Shown piece after piece: positions 6,716 through 9,945 of a stretch of DNA of 9,945 nucleotides. Made by a program: the position numbers and the translations under genes. The notes under the pieces were generated by a model. It ran no database searches. It was not told the origin of the DNA and was given only the letters and a program-made list of their open reading frames with translations. How positions within the stretch are numbered: position 1 is the stretch's first letter; each line of letters starts with the position of its first letter. Where the stretch lies: the NCBI RefSeq assembly GCF_937919355.1, contig NZ_CALFSA010000076.1, forward strand, positions 1 to 9,945. Reading direction: 5' to 3'. This DNA comes from an uncultured Methanofollis sp. Lineage in GTDB: Archaea; Halobacteriota; Methanomicrobia; Methanomicrobiales; Methanofollaceae.

Positions 6716-7942
6716 ATGAAGACCGGTCAGCAGAAGATGGACTGGGCCCGGCAGTATATGCCGGTGCTTGGAAGCATCAGAAAGGAATTTGTGGAGAAAA
6801 AACCCCTCAAGGGCGTGACCATCGGGATGGCCCTCCACGTGGAGGCAAAGACCGCCGTCCTCGTCGAGACCCTGGCGGCGGGCGGGGCCGAGGTGTACAT
6901 CACCGGCTGCAACCCTCTCTCCACGCAGGACGACGTGGCGTCGGCCCTCGGCGAGGTGCCGGGCGTGCACTGTTATGCAAAGCGTGCCTGTTCGAACGAG
7001 GAATACTACGCGGCGATCAACAAGGTCCTCGACGCCCGGCCGGTGATCACCATCGACGACGGCATGGACCTCATCTTCGAGCTCCACACCCGCCGGCAGG
7101 AACTTCTCAAGAATGTGATCGGCGGCTGCGAGGAGACGACGACAGGCATCCACCGCCTCCGCTCGATGGCCGCCGAAGGCGCGCTGAAGTTCCCGGTGGT
7201 CGCGGTGAACGACACCCCCATGAAGCGCCACTTCGACAATGTCCACGGCACCGGCGAGAGTTCCCTCTCCGCGATCATGGCGACCACAAACTGCCTCCTT
7301 GCCGGCAAGTTCCTGGTCGTGGCAGGCTACGGCTTCTGCGGCGGCGGCGTTGCGCGGAAGGCCCGCGGTCTCGGCGCCCGCGTCATCGTGACCGAGGTGG
7401 ACCCGCGCCGCGCCCTTGAGGCGCACATGGACGGCTTCACCGTGATGCCGATGGACGAGGCCGCGAAGATCGGCGAGATCTTCATCACGACGACGGGAAA
7501 CACCTCGATCATCACCGAGCGCCACTTCGGGGCGATGCGTGACGGCGTGATCCTCTCCAATGCCGGTCACTTCAATGTCGAGATCGATGTGAAGTGGCTC
7601 GAAGGGCACGCCGACAGGATCGAGCGCCGCGACGGCATCGACACCTACATCTTCGGGCAGAAGAAGATCCACGTCCTTGCCGAGGGCCGTCTCGTGAACC
7701 TGGCGACGCCGAAGGGCATGGGCCACCCGATCGAGGTCATGGACCTCTCCTTCGCCCTCCAGGCCCTCTCCGCCCGCTACATGGCGGAGCACGGGAAGGA
7801 ACTCGCCCCGGGCGTCTACGACGTCCCGAACGCCATCGACGAGGAGGTCGCGGAGAGGAAACTCGCATCCCTCGGGATCGCGATCGATGCCCTCACCGAC
7901 GAGCAGAAGCACTACATGTCCGCCTGGAATATCGGGACATAA
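6716..7942 (+). CDS. ahcY: Adenosylhomocysteinase family (probable S-inosyl-L-homocysteine hydrolase in methanogens)
   Basis: This 408-residue NAD-dependent enzyme removes the methylation by-product S-adenosylhomocysteine; in methanogens the homologue is known to prefer the deaminated form, S-inosylhomocysteine. The N-terminal substrate domain contains HVEAKTAVLVETL (41-53) and GCNPLSTQDDV (64-74). The catalytic segment is NDTPMKRHFDN (165-175), with K170 and D174. The NAD-binding Rossmann motif is GYGFCGGGVA (204-213), followed by TEVDPRRA. NAGHFNVEID (282-291) and the late GHPIEVMD segment are also typical. The protein ends at MSAWNIGT and lacks the long C-terminal K/Y-containing tail of bacterial and eukaryotic enzymes, as usual for archaea. 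It is divergent from hisF and followed by an oligo-T terminator. Substrate preference is inferred from the lineage. Confidence 0.94.
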   Translation: MKTGQQKMDWARQYMPVLGSIRKEFVEKKPLKGVTIGMALHVEAKTAVLVETLAAGGAEVYITGCNPLSTQDDVASALGEVPGVHCYAKRACSNEEYYAAINKVLDARPVITIDDGMDLIFELHTRRQELLKNVIGGCEETTTGIHRLRSMAAEGALKFPVVAVNDTPMKRHFDNVHGTGESSLSAIMATTNCLLAGKFLVVAGYGFCGGGVARKARGLGARVIVTEVDPRRALEAHMDGFTVMPMDEAAKIGEIFITTTGNTSIITERHFGAMRDGVILSNAGHFNVEIDVKWLEGHADRIERRDGIDTYIFGQKKIHVLAEGRLVNLATPKGMGHPIEVMDLSFALQALSARYMAEHGKELAPGVYDVPNAIDEEVAERKLASLGIAIDALTDEQKHYMSAWNIGT

Positions 7943-7948
7943 TATCTC

Positions 7949-7956
7949 TTTTTTTT
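7949..7956 (+). terminator. Oligo-T terminator after ahcY
   Basis: A run of eight T residues, preceded by CTC, begins 6 nt after the ahcY stop codon. Archaeal RNA polymerase terminates at such T tracts without needing a hairpin. No matching T run is seen for the converging lipoprotein gene. Confidence 0.65.
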
Positions 7957-8016
7957 GTGTCGGGTGCGTCTTCTCATGCCGTCCGGGAGGGTGTTCCCTG
8001 ATCTGCGTCGGGTCTT

Positions 8017-8850
8017 TCAGCCCTGAGAGGAGGGCATGTCAGAAAGGTCTGCAATCATCTGGAATAGTGCGGGCATGCAGAAGGAGTACGGTATTTCCTG
8101 TTCTCTGGGCGAGACGCCCCGCTGTTCCCTGCATGAATGGTTGCCATCTCCGGCGAGATCACGGGAGGAACGTGTCTCCTCATGGCACTCGCTCCGGTGT
8201 CTGATGCACTCCTCTGCACCCTCTTCAGAGAGGGAATCATAGAGCGATTCGATGCACACCGCTCCATAGCGACCTTCTGCTCCTGGTGGCATATCTTCAG
8301 GAACGAGATCGAAGGTGTGGGCGTCGACAACGATCCGTGTATATGACTCGTTTCCGGGGTCGAAGAGTTCGGCCATTGCTCCTATGTGCGAGGGAGCATA
8401 ATCGACAGGTTTTATCGATGTGATCTTGTAGTCCGGATAGTTTTCATCTGCGAGTGTCTTTGCAATGTCCTCTGCCCGGTCGAAGTCCCGGGTATGGGGC
8501 TTGAGACTGACCGAAGATACCGGTGACCCGAGTACTTTGCTTGCTGGGACCTCAACCTCGCCGATGGGCGTGCCTTTTCGCTCTACCGTGAAGAGGTAGT
8601 AGAGCTTCAGCCCATTCGGATCGTAGATTGTGATGGGTGACTCATTGATCACAACATCTTTCCATACTTCGTTTTCCTGGAGCGGTCCTTTCGAGACAAA
8701 ATCGGAGAGAACGCCATTCGCGTTCGTTCTCGCCTGATCGATCGATACATAATTCTTTACAACAGTATCGGCATCGACCGCGGTTACGGGGGAGCTACAA
8801 CCCCATGAGATCAGCAGGATGCCGATACAGACAAAGAGGGCTTTTTTCAT
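8017..8850 (-). CDS. Predicted lipoprotein of unknown function
   Basis: This 277-residue protein starts at the ATG at 8850, placed 9 nt downstream of AGGAGG. It opens with a charged MKK, a hydrophobic stretch (about 4-16) and a cysteine at C18 in ISWGCSSP, a lipobox-like site, so it is probably a membrane-anchored exported protein. After the signal the mature part has ITIYDPNGLKLYYLF and RKGTPIGEVEV stretches, which recall secreted prodomain or protease-inhibitor-like folds (for example the propeptides of C10/C39-type peptidases). This is only a resemblance by eye. About 75 C-terminal residues change character: they are polar, with five cysteines and no obvious pattern, and may reflect a frameshift or decayed end. 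It overlaps a small upstream ORF by ATGA. Function is not recognised. Confidence 0.7.
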   Translation of the reverse strand: MKKALFVCIGILLISWGCSSPVTAVDADTVVKNYVSIDQARTNANGVLSDFVSKGPLQENEVWKDVVINESPITIYDPNGLKLYYLFTVERKGTPIGEVEVPASKVLGSPVSSVSLKPHTRDFDRAEDIAKTLADENYPDYKITSIKPVDYAPSHIGAMAELFDPGNESYTRIVVDAHTFDLVPEDMPPGAEGRYGAVCIESLYDSLSEEGAEECIRHRSECHEETRSSRDLAGDGNHSCREQRGVSPREQEIPYSFCMPALFQMIADLSDMPSSQG

Positions 8851-9011
8851 GAAACACATCCTCCTGCCCCACATGACGTCTCCGGGCAGGCATTGGTGAG
8901 CACATCTCCGTACTCACGACAGAGTGTATCGAAATGTCGGAAGAATCTATCACATAGGTTCGATTGTATTCGAACAATGGTGTCGTTGGGGATCTCCACA
9001 CGGGGGTTCAT
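8847..9011 (-). CDS. Small cysteine-rich ORF (54 aa) overlapping the lipoprotein start
   Basis: From an ATG at 9011 this frame encodes 54 residues beginning MNPRVEIPNDTIVRIQSN. Its TGA overlaps the ATG of the lipoprotein gene as ATGA, the classic arrangement of translationally coupled genes, and its last codons contain that gene's AGGAGG site. Five cysteines fall at 20, 31, 42, 47 and 52, a spacing of 11, 11, 5 and 5. The middle looks like an amphipathic helix (DRFFRHFDTLCREYGDVL), and the end is CPETSCGAGGC. A TATA-like AT-rich box lies about 26 nt upstream, so a leaderless message is possible. The frame extends to an ATG at 9062 (71 aa). There is no signal peptide. Metal or cluster binding is a guess, no family is recognised, and coding status is inferred. 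Confidence 0.45.
   Translation of the reverse strand: MNPRVEIPNDTIVRIQSNLCDRFFRHFDTLCREYGDVLTNACPETSCGAGGCVS
8860..8865 (-). promoter_or_regulatory. Shine-Dalgarno site of the lipoprotein gene
   Basis: The minus strand reads AGGAGG here, 9 nt upstream of the ATG at 8850. It decides in favour of this start over the ATG codons at 8859 and 8874, which lie too close to or upstream of it. Confidence 0.65.
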
Positions 9012-9032
9012 CGGGTGGTGGCCCTCGGGAGA

Positions 9033-9042
9033 ATAGATTATG
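9033..9042 (-). promoter_or_regulatory. Candidate TATA box for the small ORF and lipoprotein
   Basis: The minus strand reads CATAATCTAT, centred about 26 nt upstream of the ATG at 9011. The spacing fits the leaderless pattern seen at other starts in the window, but the match to a TATA consensus is modest. Confidence 0.3.
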
Positions 9043-9070
9043 TGGAAAGGGTGCGGGGGCAAGAAAATAC

Positions 9071-9107
9071 CGGCCTCAAGGTACTGAAGTCGCAGTCGGA
9101 GAGGCCG
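9071..9107 (-). terminator. Possible hairpin terminator after the regulator gene
   Basis: CGGCCTC (9071-9077) and GAGGCCG (9101-9107) form a perfect 7-bp stem around a 23-nt loop that holds a further ACTG/CAGT stem (9083-9086 with 9093-9096). On the minus strand the stem is followed by GTATTTTCTT. It lies 20 nt past the regulator stop and could end that transcript, or act as a processing or regulatory hairpin ahead of the small ORF. Confidence 0.35.
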
Positions 9108-9126
9108 CCGACATCCCGGCGATGGT

Positions 9127-9645
9127 TCAATCAGCGGGGAGTGTCATCTTTGGTGAGAGATACACCAGGGCCTTTTTTTGAAGGATAGCATAGGCCGCAA
9201 GAGCAATACCGGCCCCGAGGAGACCGATGCCCCCTACCAGATAGATGGTTCCGGGCATATGCCAGAGCGGAGATGCATCACCGGTGTACAGGACAGGTCG
9301 TGTCAGATAAAGTACGAGAAGACCTATCCCTCCCAGGAATGCGAGCGGGATAGAGGTCAGGAGGAGGACAATCCTGGTCCTCTCTGATGGATGCACTATC
9401 ATGTGCCCCTGAGTCGTCAATTCAAGATAGATCCAGCGATGCCCCTCGTCGATCGCTGCAACAAACCCTGAAGCGATGAGTTTTTCCACGTGGTGATGGA
9501 CTGTCGACTTGGCGCACCCCATCTCCTGCGACAGTTCGGTTATTGTCATCCGTCTTTTGTCGAGGTGTTTCAGTATCTGCACCCGTTGCTCGGATGAAAG
9601 AACTTCAAGGGCCTCTCTTCTGAGCGGGATGATCTGCGGGAGCAT
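9127..9645 (-). CDS. Membrane-anchored winged-helix transcriptional regulator (ArsR-like)
   Basis: This 172-residue protein has an N-terminal ArsR-like winged-helix domain (about 10-80). LSSEQRVQILKHLDKR forms the opening helices, TITELSQEMGCAKSTVHHHVEKLIASG (34-60) the helix-turn-helix, and HRWIYLELTTQG the wing. Two hydrophobic segments follow, at about 92-114 and 132-155, separated by a short probable extracytoplasmic loop (YLTRPVLYTGDASPLWHM), and the protein ends in a short basic cytoplasmic tail. DNA binding from the membrane is therefore likely. The start at 9645 is supported by a TATA box about 31 nt upstream. An inverted repeat just before the start suggests autoregulation. Downstream on the same strand lie the small Cys-rich ORF and the lipoprotein, plausible targets or co-regulated partners. 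The signal sensed is unknown. Confidence 0.85.
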   Translation of the reverse strand: MLPQIIPLRREALEVLSSEQRVQILKHLDKRRMTITELSQEMGCAKSTVHHHVEKLIASGFVAAIDEGHRWIYLELTTQGHMIVHPSERTRIVLLLTSIPLAFLGGIGLLVLYLTRPVLYTGDASPLWHMPGTIYLVGGIGLLGAGIALAAYAILQKKALVYLSPKMTLPAD

Positions 9646-9652
9646 TTATAGG

Positions 9653-9666
9653 GGATACTTGTATCC
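9653..9666 (-). promoter_or_regulatory. Perfect inverted repeat, candidate operator of the regulator gene
   Basis: GGATAC-TT-GTATCC has two perfect 6-bp arms with a 2-bp centre. It sits between the TATA box (9672-9680) and the start codon at 9645, covering the predicted transcription start. A dimeric winged-helix protein bound there would block initiation, so negative autoregulation by the encoded regulator is the simplest reading. No second copy was noticed in the window. Confidence 0.5.
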
Positions 9667-9671
9667 GGGCC

Positions 9672-9680
9672 ATATAATAT
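9672..9680 (-). promoter_or_regulatory. TATA box of the membrane-anchored regulator gene
   Basis: The minus strand reads ATATTATAT, centred about 31 nt upstream of the ATG at 9645. This predicts a leader of only a few nucleotides; no Shine-Dalgarno sequence is present before the ATG. Confidence 0.5.
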
Positions 9681-9750
9681 TTTCAATGTGTGTGTTCCCC
9701 CCGACACTGATCAGACCATCCTGATCTTTGAACGACACCCCCCCGCAACG

Positions 9751-9759
9751 TCTATATCC
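9751..9759 (+). promoter_or_regulatory. TATA box of the rightmost gene
   Basis: TCTATATCC is centred about 26 nt upstream of the ATG at 9780, with no Shine-Dalgarno sequence between, again the leaderless arrangement. It closely resembles the endA box at 458-467. The divergent regulator promoter lies about 75 nt away. Confidence 0.5.
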
Positions 9760-9779
9760 CCCGCCGCCGAAAAATCGCC

Positions 9780-9945
9780 ATGCCTTTTGTCACCCGTGCC
9801 CGGAACTTCATGGCCGATCAGGGAGTCCTCTGTTCGAGCAGGTATTGCACTCTGATGGTCGAGACAGTGCGCTACCTCCTCGACCACGCAGTCGGCCTCG
9901 AGCACGCGGTGCCGACGGCCGAGGTCATCGCCCACCTCCTTGCCG
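9780..9945 (+). CDS. Unrecognised protein, N-terminal part only
   Basis: An open frame from the ATG at 9780 runs off the right edge after 55 residues, starting MPFVTRARNFMADQGVLCSS and continuing through helix-like stretches (YCTLMVETVRYLLDHAVGL). Codons are strongly GC-ending, as in the housekeeping genes of this window and unlike the neighbouring regulator/lipoprotein genes, which supports real coding. The TATA box 26 nt upstream supports the start; an internal ATG at codon 11 is an alternative. Two cysteines are present (C18, C23). No signal peptide is seen and I do not recognise the family. Confidence 0.6.
   Translation, partial: MPFVTRARNFMADQGVLCSSRYCTLMVETVRYLLDHAVGLEHAVPTAEVIAHLLA

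Noticed and set aside
6668..7912. Minus-strand frame of 414 codons over ahcY
   Set aside because: Shadow of a clear ahcY gene on the plus strand.
8924..9188. Plus-strand open frames in the spacer between lipoprotein and regulator
   Set aside because: No SD or TATA at a sensible distance, odd composition, and they overlap the better-supported minus-strand small ORF and the regulator's 3' end.
9707..9726. Two CTGATC direct repeats 14 nt apart in the divergent promoter region
   Set aside because: Six-base repeats are too short to separate from chance, and they lie upstream of both TATA boxes without further symmetry.

Overview
The window looks like chromosome from a GC-rich euryarchaeal methanogen, most likely a member of the Methanomicrobiales. 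This is an inference. It rests on an archaeal fused-type tRNA splicing endonuclease, archaeal-type TrpRS and PheRS subunits, the short archaeal adenosylhomocysteinase-like enzyme, a membrane-anchored ArsR-like regulator, and AT-rich boxes about 25-30 nt upstream of several start codons (archaeal TATA/leaderless pattern). No RNA gene, insertion sequence, CRISPR array or prophage gene was seen.

Layout. 1-194 (minus) is the N-terminal half of a CheY-like receiver protein cut by the window edge. 195-492 is a spacer with divergent promoter elements. 493-5838 (plus) is a compact four-gene tRNA-biology cluster: endA (tRNA intron endonuclease), trpS, pheS and pheT, with gaps of 10 nt, a 1-nt TAATG overlap and 3 nt. 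Converging on it from the minus strand is hisF (5795-6601), whose 3' end overlaps the pheT 3' end by 44 bp. Divergent from hisF is an ahcY-family gene (6716-7942), followed by an oligo-T terminator.

The last 2 kb (about 8017-9945) look different: they are visibly less GC-rich and carry poorly recognisable genes. On the minus strand, read from high to low coordinates, are a winged-helix regulator with two C-terminal membrane segments, a 54-residue cysteine-rich small ORF, and a predicted lipoprotein. The small ORF overlaps the lipoprotein start by ATGA. A perfect inverted repeat (GGATAC-TT-GTATCC) sits between the regulator's TATA box and its start codon, where an autoregulatory operator would be expected. 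A divergent gene with its own TATA box begins at 9780 and runs off the window.

How the parts fit. The left and centre are housekeeping: tRNA splicing and charging, histidine/purine-linked metabolism, and recycling of the methylation by-product S-adenosylhomocysteine. The regulator / small Cys-rich protein / lipoprotein cassette is the least explained part and the best candidate for something undescribed. Its coding status, particularly for the 54-residue ORF and the lipoprotein's C-terminus, is inferred from sequence reading alone.
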